The notes: generated from the letters alone by a model not told the origin. Counted from the stretch's first letter, positions 52,202-61,282 are shown. The stretch is 64,000 bases of DNA from Pseudopelagicola sp. (GCA_026195905.1 JAPHRE010000039.1:50351-114350), one strand, 5' to 3'. Numbers and translations: made by a program.

Positions 52202-53866
52202 ATGACCTTTTTCAAACGCAACGGAGACCCGATGCCCAAGGCGATCGTCGAACAGGCATCCAAGGTCGGCACTGATCCGGTTAACCGCCGCGAGTTCCTG
52301 GCCCTCGCCAGTGCATTCGGCGCCACAGCCGCAACCGCCTATTCGATGATCGGCATGGCCACCCCGGCCCAGGCCGCCGGCACCCCGAAAAAAGGCGGCA
52401 CCGTCCGCATCCAGATGGAAGTGCGCGCCCTCAAAGACCCGCGCAGCTATGACTGGTCGCAGATCGCTAACTTCTCGCGCGGCTGGCTCGAATACCTCAT
52501 CACTTATGAAAATGACGGCACATTCCAACCCTCGCTTCTCGAAGGCTGGAATATCTCGGAAGATGCCAAGACCTATACGCTCAACGTCCGCAAAGGCGTC
52601 AAGTGGAACAACGGCGACGACTTTACCGCCGAAGACGTGGCCCGCAATATCGAACGCTGGTGCGACAAGACCGTGGACGGCGACTCCAACTCTATGGCAA
52701 GCCGCTTCGCGACCCTCATCGACGAAAACACAAACAAGGCGATTGATGGCTCTATCGTAGTCGTCGATAGCCACACCGTGCAGCTCAACCTGCCGAAATC
52801 CGATATCTCGCTCATTCCGGGTATGGCCGACTACCCGGCCGCCATCGTGCATTCCTCGCACAACCCCGAGGACATGCTCTCGAACCCGGTCGGCACCGGC
52901 CCCTACCTGCCTGAATCGCTCGAAGTCGGCGTGAAATCGGTGCTCGTGCGCAACGAGAACCACACCTGGTGGAACGAAGGCAACGGCGCTTGGGTCGATC
53001 GTGTCGAATATGTCGACTACGGCACCGATCCCGCCGCATGGGTCGCCGCCGCCGAAGCCGAGGAAATCGACGTGACCTACTCGGTTGACGGCGAATTCAT
53101 CGACATCATTTCCTCGCTTGGCTACGACGAGAACGAAGTTGTCACAATGGCAACCATCGTCATTCGTCCGAACCAACTCGCAGAGGTGGACGGCAAGAAG
53201 CCCTACGCCGACAAGCGCGTGCGTCAGGCGATCTCGATGGCTGTGGATAACAATATCCTGCTCGAACTTGGCCACGACAACCGCGGCGTAACTGCGGCGA
53301 ACCACCATGTTGGCCCGGCCCACCCGGAATATGCCGACATCGGCAAGCCCAAACACGATCCCGCCGCCGCGCTCGCGCTTCTCAAAGAGGCGGGCATGGA
53401 AGATTTCGAGATGGAAATCCATTCGATCGACGACGCATGGCGCAAGAACACGACCGACGCCGTCGCCGCCCAACTGCGCGACGCGGGCTTCAAGGTCAAA
53501 CGCACCATCCTGCCCGGTTCGACCTTCTGGAACGACTGGACCAAATACGCGTTCTCCTCGACCAACTGGAACCACCGCCCGCTTGGCGTTCAGATCTGGG
53601 CGCTCGCCTATCGCTCTGGCGAGGCATGGAACGAGTTTGGCTATGCCAACCCCGAGTTCGACGCCGTCCTCGAGCAGGCGCTGGCCACCGCAGATGTCGA
53701 GAAGCGCCGCGCGCTGATGGCCAAGGGCGAGGCGATCCTTCAGGAAGACGCCGTCACGATCCAGCCCTACTGGCGTTCGCTCTACAACCACACCAAACCG
53801 GGGCTTGAGGGCTGTGCACACCACATCTCCTTCGAATACCGCCCGGCGGAAATGTATTGGACCTGA
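52202..53866 (+). CDS. Peptide/nickel-type ABC transporter substrate-binding protein, Tat-type signal
   Basis: 'NRREFLALASAFGATAATAYSMIGMATPAQAAG' Tat-like signal; 'WLEYLITYENDGTFQPSLLEGWNISEDAKTYTLNVRKGVKWNNGDDFTAEDVARNIERW' SBP_bac_5. Start could be 52202 or 52232. Confidence 0.93.
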   Translation: MTFFKRNGDPMPKAIVEQASKVGTDPVNRREFLALASAFGATAATAYSMIGMATPAQAAGTPKKGGTVRIQMEVRALKDPRSYDWSQIANFSRGWLEYLITYENDGTFQPSLLEGWNISEDAKTYTLNVRKGVKWNNGDDFTAEDVARNIERWCDKTVDGDSNSMASRFATLIDENTNKAIDGSIVVVDSHTVQLNLPKSDISLIPGMADYPAAIVHSSHNPEDMLSNPVGTGPYLPESLEVGVKSVLVRNENHTWWNEGNGAWVDRVEYVDYGTDPAAWVAAAEAEEIDVTYSVDGEFIDIISSLGYDENEVVTMATIVIRPNQLAEVDGKKPYADKRVRQAISMAVDNNILLELGHDNRGVTAANHHVGPAHPEYADIGKPKHDPAAALALLKEAGMEDFEMEIHSIDDAWRKNTTDAVAAQLRDAGFKVKRTILPGSTFWNDWTKYAFSSTNWNHRPLGVQIWALAYRSGEAWNEFGYANPEFDAVLEQALATADVEKRRALMAKGEAILQEDAVTIQPYWRSLYNHTKPGLEGCAHHISFEYRPAEMYWT

Positions 53867-53887
53867 TCCAGGTCTCTCAAAAAATGC

Positions 53888-53916
53888 AAAGGGCCGCTCT
53901 CAAGCGGCCCTTTTTT
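53888..53916 (+). terminator. Intrinsic terminator after the substrate-binding protein
   Basis: AAAGGGCCGCTCTCAAGCGGCCCTTTTTT: strong stem plus T tract, about 20 bp after the stop codon. Confidence 0.9.
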
Positions 53917-53969
53917 AGTCTCAGCCCAAGTCTCTGAAAAGACCCTGACCGACGCAAACCGATGCGCTG

Positions 53970-55016
53970 TTACTCACCAAGACACTGTCTAAAGGCGTCG
54001 CCCATCTGGCCGAGCACCGCACCATAAAGGCCGGGGCCAACCTCTTGTGTGACACCGATCGGATCAAGTTCGGCGATCCGCGCATCGCCCGCGATGGTGC
54101 GAATGATTTTGTCATTGAACTGCGGCTCGGAAAAGACGCACACGACGCCCCGGTCTTGCATGATATGCTCAATTTCCCGAAGCCGCGCCGCGCTTGGGGC
54201 CGACGCATCGCTCTTGAGAAGCGCGCCCGCCCCGGTCAGGCCAAAACGGTTTTCAAAATAATGATACGCATCATGGAACACCACAAAGGCCTTCCCCTGT
54301 ACCGGCTCTAACCCTGCACGCACCTGTGTGATGAGACCTGCAAGATCGGCCCGCGCGGCTTCGGCATTGGCGCGATAGGTCTCGGCATTGGCCGGATCGA
54401 CCTCGGCCAGCGTATCAGCAATCGCCGCAAGCATCGCGCGCCCGTTCTCCGGGTCAAGCCAGACATGCGGGTCCATACCGCCCGCGTGGTCATGCCCATG
54501 ATCGTCATGCTCTTCATGGTCCGCATGATCTTCGTGGTCGTCGTGACCGTGGTCATCATGATCGTCGTGATCGTCATGCCCATCATCCTCATGGTCATGA
54601 TCGTTTTCGCCCATGTTAGAGTCTGTTTTCGTCTCTATATGGTCCTCATCCGCGTCAAAACCCGCCATCTCGCGAAACGCCAGATGCGTCATGCCCTCGA
54701 CCTCTGCAAGCGCGACCTTCACCGCCTCGGGGGCAAGCGTTTCAAAACTTTCATCAAGCCCCGGCGTAAGCATTGGACCGATCCAAAAGACCACATCCGC
54801 CGCCTGCAACGCCTGTGCTTCGCTCGGACGCATGGTATATCCATGCGGCGAGACCCCCTGCGGGATAAGCAACTCTGGCGCGCCAACGCCCTGCATCACC
54901 TGCGCCACAAGCGATTGCACCGGCGCAATATCCGCCGCAACACTCGGCCCCTCTGCCATCGCCGACCCAGCAGTCAATCCCATCGCGGCCACGCCGCCCA
55001 AAACCCAAGCCTTCAC
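53970..55016 (-). CDS. znuA: Zinc ABC transporter substrate-binding protein ZnuA (GTG start)
   Basis: 'VKAWVLGGVAAMGLTAGSAMAEGPSVAADIAPVQSLVAQVMQGVGAPELLIPQGVSPHGYTMRPSEAQAL', His/Asp-rich loop, 'FVVFHDAYHYFENRFGL'. Confidence 0.95.
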   Translation of the reverse strand: MKAWVLGGVAAMGLTAGSAMAEGPSVAADIAPVQSLVAQVMQGVGAPELLIPQGVSPHGYTMRPSEAQALQAADVVFWIGPMLTPGLDESFETLAPEAVKVALAEVEGMTHLAFREMAGFDADEDHIETKTDSNMGENDHDHEDDGHDDHDDHDDHGHDDHEDHADHEEHDDHGHDHAGGMDPHVWLDPENGRAMLAAIADTLAEVDPANAETYRANAEAARADLAGLITQVRAGLEPVQGKAFVVFHDAYHYFENRFGLTGAGALLKSDASAPSAARLREIEHIMQDRGVVCVFSEPQFNDKIIRTIAGDARIAELDPIGVTQEVGPGLYGAVLGQMGDAFRQCLGE

Positions 55017-55062
55017 GTCTCGCTCCTTCACAGATAAACAGCTATTAGACCTCGACGTAGAA

Positions 55063-55080
55063 GATATGTTATAATATATC
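55063..55080. promoter_or_regulatory. Candidate Zur box between znuA and zur
   Basis: GATATGTTATAATATATC, an 18-bp palindrome with one mismatched pair, resembling the E. coli Zur operator GAAATGTTATAWTATAACATTTC. Confidence 0.8.
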
Positions 55081-55106
55081 AACCCAAAATCGCGAAGGAC
55101 GCTGCC

Positions 55107-55577
55107 ATGCACGATCTCGGCTTTGCACAACATGACCATGCCGCCTGTGTGGCGACCGCGCTGTCCACAGCAGAGGCCACCTGCGCCGCACAAAAGCTGC
55201 AACTGACCCCGACGCGCCGCCGTGTCCTTGAAATCCTGCTCGAGGAACACCGCGCGATGGGGGCATATGACATCCTCGCCGTTCTGTCCTCCGAAGGCAT
55301 CGGATCACAGCCGCCGGTCGTCTACCGCGCCCTCGACTTTCTCGTCTCCAACGGCTTTGCCCATAAGATCGAGAAACGGAATGCCTACCTCGCCTGCGCC
55401 CACCCCGGCGAGGACCATTCCCCCGTTTTCCTGATCTGCCGTGCCTGCGATACGGTGGCCGAGGCGACCTTGCCGATGGCCGACCTGCGCCGGGCCGCCG
55501 ATGAGACCGGCTTCCTGATCGAAACAACAGTGATCGAAATCGAGGGTCTCTGCCCTGACTGCCGCAAGGCCGCCTAA
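55107..55577 (+). CDS. zur: Fur-family regulator, Zur
   Basis: 'LTPTRRRVLEILLEEHRAMGAYDILAVLSSEGIGSQPPVVYRALDFLVSNGFAHKIEKRNAYLACAHPGEDHSPVFLICRACDTV'; divergent from znuA, upstream of znuC. Confidence 0.94.
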   Translation: MHDLGFAQHDHAACVATALSTAEATCAAQKLQLTPTRRRVLEILLEEHRAMGAYDILAVLSSEGIGSQPPVVYRALDFLVSNGFAHKIEKRNAYLACAHPGEDHSPVFLICRACDTVAEATLPMADLRRAADETGFLIETTVIEIEGLCPDCRKAA

Positions 55578-55580
55578 CCC

Positions 55581-56348
55581 ATGCAAAGCCCCATGCGCCT
55601 CGTCACCCTTGAAAACCTCACTGTCCGCCTTGGCGGTCATACTGCGCTGTCCGAGGTCGACTTTCATATCGACAAGGGCGAGATCGTCACGGTTGTCGGC
55701 CCCAATGGCTCGGGCAAGACGACTCTGCTCAAGGCGATCATCGGCGCGGTCAAACCCCGCAGCGGCACCCTCAAACATGCCGACGGGTTGCGGATTGGCT
55801 ACGTGCCCCAACGCCTCGCCATCGACACCACCTTGCCGCTGACCGTGCGCCGCTTCCTCTGCCTGCCCCACCGCCATGCAGAGCCAACCCTGCAAGAGGC
55901 GCTCAAAAACGCCGGCGCCGATGGCCTGATAGAACGCCAGATGACCGCCCTCTCCGGTGGTCAATTCCAACGCGTCCTCCTCGCCCGCGCCATCCTTGAA
56001 AAGCCCGACCTTCTGATCCTTGACGAACCGACCACCGGCCTGGATCAACCCGGCTCCGCCGCGCTCTACCGCCAAATCGAAAAGGTGCGCCGCGACCTCG
56101 GAAGCGCCGTTCTCATGGTCAGCCACGAACTCCACGTTGTCATGAGCGCCTCCGACCGCGTTATCTGCCTTAACGGTCATGTCTGTTGCCACGGCGCGCC
56201 AGAGATCGTCGCCGACGCACCGGAATATCGCGCCCTCTTCGGCTCCGGCACCCAAGGCGCGCTCGCGCTCTACCGCCACGATCATGACCACCATCATCAT
56301 GGCCATCCGGCCCATAGCCACGAACATGGGGACTGCGACCATGCTTGA
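55581..56348 (+). CDS. znuC: Zinc ABC transporter ATP-binding protein ZnuC
   Basis: 'VVGPNGSGKTTLLKAII' Walker A, 'LSGGQFQRVLLARAIL' signature, 'LLILDEPTTGLD' Walker B; His-rich C-terminus. Confidence 0.95.
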   Translation: MQSPMRLVTLENLTVRLGGHTALSEVDFHIDKGEIVTVVGPNGSGKTTLLKAIIGAVKPRSGTLKHADGLRIGYVPQRLAIDTTLPLTVRRFLCLPHRHAEPTLQEALKNAGADGLIERQMTALSGGQFQRVLLARAILEKPDLLILDEPTTGLDQPGSAALYRQIEKVRRDLGSAVLMVSHELHVVMSASDRVICLNGHVCCHGAPEIVADAPEYRALFGSGTQGALALYRHDHDHHHHGHPAHSHEHGDCDHA

Positions 56349-57132
56349 CGATTTCATGATCCGCGCCACGCTCGCGGGCTTCGGCGTCGCCATCGCCGCC
56401 GCGCCGCTTGGCTGTTTCGTGGTCTGGCGGCGCATGGCCTATTTCGGCGACGCCACCGCCCATGCCGCGATCCTTGGCGTGGCCCTGTCGCTGGCGCTCT
56501 CAACCTCGGTGTTTGCTGGCGCGCTGGCCGTGGCGCTCGCGATGGCGCTGACGGTTTCAACGCTCTCGGGACGCGGTTTTGCAATGGATACGCTGTTGGG
56601 TGTGCTGGCCCATTCGGCGCTCGCCTTCGGCCTTGTCTCTGTGTCCTTCCTGCAAGGGATACGCCTTGACCTTGATGCCTATCTCTTTGGCGATATCCTT
56701 GCGGTGAACAAATCCGACCTTGCGGTGATATGGTCCGGGGCGGCGTTGGTGCTTCTGCTGACCCTCTGGCGCTGGTCGCCGCTTCTGACCGCAACGCTCA
56801 ATCCTGACCTCGCCCATGCGTCCGGCATTGATCCCAAGCGCGAACAACTCGTCCTGACCCTCGGCCTCGCCATCGTCGTCGCCGTGGCGATCAAGATCGT
56901 CGGCGCGCTCTTGATCGTGGCGCTGCTGATCATCCCCGCCGCCGCTGCCCGCCCCCTCGCGCGCACCCCGGAACAAATGGCGTTCTCAGCCGCCGTGATC
57001 GGAGCCGCCGCCGCCGTTGGCGGACTGCGCCTCTCGTTTCTCTTTGATACACCCTCAGGGCCAACCATCGTCTGCACGGCCTCGGTGCTCTTCGCGATCA
57101 CCGCCGTATCGTCGCGCTTCATCCCGCGTTAA
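56341..57132 (+). CDS. znuB: Zinc ABC transporter permease ZnuB
   Basis: ATG at 56341 overlaps the end of znuC by 8 bp. 'GCFVVWRRMAYFGDATAHAAILGVALSLALS', ABC-3 family TM pattern. Confidence 0.95.
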   Translation: MLDDFMIRATLAGFGVAIAAAPLGCFVVWRRMAYFGDATAHAAILGVALSLALSTSVFAGALAVALAMALTVSTLSGRGFAMDTLLGVLAHSALAFGLVSVSFLQGIRLDLDAYLFGDILAVNKSDLAVIWSGAALVLLLTLWRWSPLLTATLNPDLAHASGIDPKREQLVLTLGLAIVVAVAIKIVGALLIVALLIIPAAAARPLARTPEQMAFSAAVIGAAAAVGGLRLSFLFDTPSGPTIVCTASVLFAITAVSSRFIPR

Positions 57133-57154
57133 CATTTCGCCCTGTGGCAAACCC

Positions 57155-57204
57155 CGCACCGACGCGATACAGACGCAATACCGACGTGATACCGACGTGC
57201 GTTT
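57155..57204 (+). repeat. 50-bp 11-mer-array intergenic repeat, copy C
   Basis: cgcaccgacg|cgatacagacg|caataccgacg|tgataccgacg|tgcgttt; between the convergent znuB and serine hydrolase genes. Confidence 0.9.
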
Positions 57205-57213
57205 TGGCGTTAA

Positions 57214-57286
57214 GACTCTTCTTCTCTGTGGCAAATACTCCGGGGTGAATTGCCCCGGTTTTCGAGGCTAGAGGGGCAGCGCCCCT
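57214..57286 (+). repeat. CTCTTCTTCTCTGT-AAATAC box plus two palindromes, copy 4
   Basis: gactcttcttctctgtggcaaatactcc, then ccggggtgaattgccccgg and aggggcagcgcccct. Confidence 0.8.
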
Positions 57287-58526
57287 ACCCCACCATCGCC
57301 GCATGAACCAGCGCCTTCATCTCGGCCCGCGCCGGATAGCTGCTCGACGGCGACAACTGGGTCAGGAACACCACGCTCAACCCCGTTTCCCGGTCCACCC
57401 AGAAAAAGGTCGAGGCCATCCCGCCCCAGCTGAAATCGCCGACCGATCCCGGCACCCGCGCCCGCGCCGCATCAAGCACCACCGCGCCCCCAAGACCAAA
57501 GCCCATGCCCTCCATCGGCTGTTCGGCAAAGCTCTGCGGTCCCATCTCTGCAATCTCCCCACGAAGGTGGTTTTGCATCATGAAATCAACGGTTTGCGGT
57601 GACAAAAGGCGCACGCCCTCAATGGCACCGCCGCGGCGCAACATTTCGGCAAACCGCATATAGTCGTCGATCGTCCCCACAAGGCCGCCCCCACCCGAGA
57701 ACATATCCGCGTTGAGGAATGGCGAGCCGTCCTTGTGATCGACCCGACGCAGCGGGTTTTCCCCCGTCTGCGCCGCATTCAGCGCCATCGCATCCCCCGC
57801 CAGCGGCGTATAGAGCGAAGCAAACCGCTCAATCGCCTGTTTCGGAACGGAAAATGCGGTTTCCATCATGCCAAGCGGCTCAAGGATCTCGGCCTTGAAA
57901 AACGTCTCAAGCGACTGCCCCGAGATCACCTCGACCACCCGTCCCAACACGTCAATCGCGACCGAGTATTCCCACCGCGTCCCCGGCTGAAACGCCAACG
58001 GCAACCCCGCCACCCGGTCCACCATTTCGGCCAATAACCCTTGGTTGGCGCGAAAGATCAGATCCTCTTTTTCCATCGCCGCCGCCAATACGCCGGGGTT
58101 GAACGGATAGCTCAGGCCCGCCGTATGCGTAAGAAGCTGATGCAAGGTCGGGGAGGGCGCGGCTTCGGTCTCTTCAATCGACATCGCACCGGGAATAAGC
58201 GCCCGCATGTCCTTGAAAGACGGGATAAATTCGCTCACCGGCGTATCGAGCGTAAAAAGCCCCCGCTCGTAAAGCATCATCAACGCGACCGAGGTCACGG
58301 GTTTGGTCATCGAATAAAGTCGCGCCACCGTATCGCGCTCGAACCGGGCGTCGCTCTCGATATCGCGGCGGCCTGTGGCGTGAAAATACGCCTCCTCGCC
58401 GTGACGCGCGATAAGGAGACTACTGCCGGGAAACTTCCGCGCCGCGACATAGCCATCCATCCAGTCCCCAATCCGGCCAAGCCGTTCGGGATCAAATCCA
58501 AGCCGTGCGGCCTCCCCCGTGATCAT
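57285..58526 (-). CDS. Serine hydrolase, beta-lactamase/esterase family
   Basis: 'DTVARLYSMTKPVTSVALMMLYERG' (SxxK), 'WEYSVAIDVLGRVVEVISGQSLETF' (YxV/N region). Confidence 0.9.
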   Translation of the reverse strand: MITGEAARLGFDPERLGRIGDWMDGYVAARKFPGSSLLIARHGEEAYFHATGRRDIESDARFERDTVARLYSMTKPVTSVALMMLYERGLFTLDTPVSEFIPSFKDMRALIPGAMSIEETEAAPSPTLHQLLTHTAGLSYPFNPGVLAAAMEKEDLIFRANQGLLAEMVDRVAGLPLAFQPGTRWEYSVAIDVLGRVVEVISGQSLETFFKAEILEPLGMMETAFSVPKQAIERFASLYTPLAGDAMALNAAQTGENPLRRVDHKDGSPFLNADMFSGGGGLVGTIDDYMRFAEMLRRGGAIEGVRLLSPQTVDFMMQNHLRGEIAEMGPQSFAEQPMEGMGFGLGGAVVLDAARARVPGSVGDFSWGGMASTFFWVDRETGLSVVFLTQLSPSSSYPARAEMKALVHAAMVG

Positions 58527-58653
58527 ACGCGTCTTCCCTGTCCATTCGGGGTCTGCCCACAAGGGCGACCCGCCTCCTCCGTGCCCACCTTGCCGCTGCG
58601 ACACGGGGCGGGGCAAGAACGCAAAAATACGTAGGTCGTCCGAAAACCCGGCC

Positions 58654-60162
58654 CTAACCAAGCCTTTCTGCAAAGGTTTCGATCAACTTGGCCTTTAGGA
58701 TTTTGCCCGTCGGAGCCGCCGGAAGGTCGTCCGCCACGATGATCCGCTCCGGTCGTTTATAAGGGGCCAGCCGCTCACGCACGTAAGCCTGAAGCGCAGC
58801 CTCGGTAATCCCGCTCTCTGGCGCCGCCTTGACGAAGGCCAAAACCTCCTCGTTGCCCGCAACCGCACGCCCCACGACACCGGCGATAATGACATCAGGA
58901 TGTTCCGTTAACACTGCTTCAATCTCTACGGGATATACGTTGAATCCTGAGCGGATAATCAATTCCTTGGTGCGCCCCGCAATATGAAGGCGCCCTTGAT
59001 CGTCAAACCGCCCAAGATCGCCCGTGCGCAACAAACCCTCCGAGGTTAAGGTTGCGGCGGTTTGCTCCGGGTCACGGAAATATCCTTTCATGACCTGCGG
59101 ACCGCCCACAAGGATTTCACCAATCCCTTGCTCTGGCGTCGCACCGGGCGCTTCAAGATCAATCTGAAGCGTCGCCCCAAGCATCGCTTCGCCAACGCTG
59201 GTATCCGGGTCGCCCATCGCGTTGCGCGTCGCGCAAATCCCCGCCGCGCTCTCCGTCAGGCCATAACCGTTCTGAAGCGGCTGGCCATAGAACTCTTCCG
59301 CCTCGCGTTTCCAGACCGGATCAAGAGGCGCTCCGCCTGACGACACATACCGCAAAAGCCCCCGGTCATAGCGCGGCATGTTATGCGCCCGCGCATAGTA
59401 AAACAGGTGCGCATGCATCTGCGGCACCGCCGGAAGCAAGGTCACATCCTCCTGCAACGCCTGATAGAGCCGGGCAACGTCGAATGTCGCCTCAAGCCGC
59501 GCCGCCCCTTGCGCAAGGCAAATCGCATGCACCGTCACTAGCCCGAAAATATGCGACATCGGCAAGGCGAGATAGGTCATATCCCCCGCGCGCATCCCCC
59601 GCACATCCGCCGAGGCCCGCCCCGCCGCAATCATATTGGCATGGGTCAACATCGCCGCCTTTGGATGCCCCGTCGTCCCCGACGTATAAAGCAAAAGCGC
59701 GACCTGCTCCGCACCGCTCGCAAACACAGGTTCTGCAACGCTTCCCGCCCGTTCCTGCATCGCCACACGGCCATAAGCCCCGCTGCGGACCCGTGCCCCA
59801 AACGCCAAAGCATGGGCCTTTGCCGATTGCGACGAGTCGACCGAAAACACAATGGCGCTCGGGTCTGAATGGGCGATAATCCGATCCAGTTCGGGCCGTG
59901 TCATACGTCCGTTGACCATAACCGCCGCCGCATCAAGATGGCTGGCGGCAAAGTAGAACGCCACAACCTCAATGGCATTCTCAAACACGATCACGACCCG
60001 ATCGCCCGCCCCAACACCAAGCCGCGCAAGATCGTCGCGCGCATCTTCAACCGCGTGCTGAAAATCGCCCCAGGTGATCCGCCGGTCGTCATGGTTGATA
60101 AAGGCCAACCCCTCCGGCTTGTCCGCCGCCGCCTGTGCCACAAGCTCATGCACCCTTTGCAT
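58654..60162 (-). CDS. AMP-dependent synthetase/ligase (acyl-CoA synthetase)
   Basis: 'LLYTSGTTGHPKAAMLTHANM', 'NGYGLTESAAGICATR', 'LLRTGDLGRFDDQGRLHIAGRTKELIIRSGFNVYPVEIEAVL', 'PTGKILKAKL'. Confidence 0.95.
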   Translation of the reverse strand: MQRVHELVAQAAADKPEGLAFINHDDRRITWGDFQHAVEDARDDLARLGVGAGDRVVIVFENAIEVVAFYFAASHLDAAAVMVNGRMTRPELDRIIAHSDPSAIVFSVDSSQSAKAHALAFGARVRSGAYGRVAMQERAGSVAEPVFASGAEQVALLLYTSGTTGHPKAAMLTHANMIAAGRASADVRGMRAGDMTYLALPMSHIFGLVTVHAICLAQGAARLEATFDVARLYQALQEDVTLLPAVPQMHAHLFYYARAHNMPRYDRGLLRYVSSGGAPLDPVWKREAEEFYGQPLQNGYGLTESAAGICATRNAMGDPDTSVGEAMLGATLQIDLEAPGATPEQGIGEILVGGPQVMKGYFRDPEQTAATLTSEGLLRTGDLGRFDDQGRLHIAGRTKELIIRSGFNVYPVEIEAVLTEHPDVIIAGVVGRAVAGNEEVLAFVKAAPESGITEAALQAYVRERLAPYKRPERIIVADDLPAAPTGKILKAKLIETFAERLG

Positions 60163-60188
60163 TCCGTGTCCTCCCAATTTGCTTATGC

Positions 60189-60968
60189 CTAGCGAAACAC
60201 AGGCGGTTTTTTGTTGAGGAAAGCCGTCATGCCAATCTGGGCTTCCTCCCCCCCAAGTGCACGGGCCAGCGCAGTGCGTTCGGCGGCAAGCTGTTCCTCA
60301 TGCGTCGCCGTCTCGGCCTCATTCAACAAGGCCTTGATCGACGCCATAGCCTCCTCCGGCCCCGCCGCAATCTCGGCGGCAAGGGCTTGTGCGGCACCGT
60401 ATGCCGCGCCTTCCGCCACGATCTCGGTCACCGCGCCCATCTCATAGAGGCGCGTGGCCGCAATCGGTGCGCCCAAAAGAGCCATCCGCGCCACCGTCGG
60501 CCTTGGCAACGCCTGCATCAACGCGTAGGTCGCCGCCCCATCCGGCACCAGCCCGGCGCGCACATAAGCCAGTGTAAACATCGCCACATCCGACGCCACA
60601 ACCATGTCACACGCCATCGCGATCGAAAGCCCCGCCCCCGCTGCGCCCCCTTCGACGGCGGCAATGACAGGCTTGCGACAATGACGAATCGCCCGGATCA
60701 CGGCGTTGAGCTTGTCGATCTGCGCCCGGCGCTCCGTCTCGCTAAGGTCGCGGCGTTCCCTCAAACTATTGAGATCCCCTCCGGCACAGAAAAAGCCGCC
60801 CTCACCGGCAAGGATCACCGCCGCAATATCCGGGGACTCATTCGTCTTGGCCAAACCCGCAACAAGCCCTTGGTAATACTCCGGCGACAACGCATTGCGC
60901 CGCGCCGCGTTGCAGTTCCAGATCGTGAGACACCCAGCCTCGATCTCATGGCGCACCTTGACGCTCAT
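60189..60968 (-). CDS. Enoyl-CoA hydratase/isomerase family protein
   Basis: 'NAARRNALSPEYYQGLVAGL', 'AGEGGFFCAGGDLNSLRER', 'AAVEGGAAGAGLSIAMACDMVVAS'. Confidence 0.93.
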   Translation of the reverse strand: MSVKVRHEIEAGCLTIWNCNAARRNALSPEYYQGLVAGLAKTNESPDIAAVILAGEGGFFCAGGDLNSLRERRDLSETERRAQIDKLNAVIRAIRHCRKPVIAAVEGGAAGAGLSIAMACDMVVASDVAMFTLAYVRAGLVPDGAATYALMQALPRPTVARMALLGAPIAATRLYEMGAVTEIVAEGAAYGAAQALAAEIAAGPEEAMASIKALLNEAETATHEEQLAAERTALARALGGEEAQIGMTAFLNKKPPVFR

Positions 60969-61282
60969 ACTCGCCCCTCCCGCCGCGTGCCAACCGCACG
61001 AATCGGACCAGCCCGACCGGGGCCGACATAATTGATGATGAGAGAGACCGCCGAAACCGGCGTAAGCCCCTGCGGATCATGCGCGAGGCTCGCCGTGACG
61101 CCCGCCACCACATCCAAAAGCGTCGCGGCGATTCCTCCCTGCAGGGCATTGTGGCGATTGATGTGCCTGTCATAGACCTCAGGCAAGCAATGCGCCTGAC
61201 CCGCAGCCGGGTCAATCTCGACCTCAAACCCAAGCAGCTTTGCCGGGGTAATCGGCTCACATATCATAGCCTGTTGCGCCAT
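60965..61282 (-). CDS. PaaI-family thioesterase
   Basis: Hotdog-fold-like 'RHNALQGGIAATLLDVVAGVTASLAHDPQGLTPVSAVSLIINYVGPGRAGPIRAVGTRREG'. Confidence 0.88.
   Translation of the reverse strand: MAQQAMICEPITPAKLLGFEVEIDPAAGQAHCLPEVYDRHINRHNALQGGIAATLLDVVAGVTASLAHDPQGLTPVSAVSLIINYVGPGRAGPIRAVGTRREGRV

Noticed and set aside
52175-53824. 549-aa open frame antisense to the ABC substrate-binding protein
   Set aside because: Same codon-bias artefact; the plus-strand gene has a signal peptide, SBP motifs and a terminator.
54480-54612. Repetitive gtcatgatcgtc-like tract in znuA considered as a tandem-repeat element
   Set aside because: It is the coding sequence for the His/Asp-rich zinc-binding loop, so the repetition is explained by the protein.
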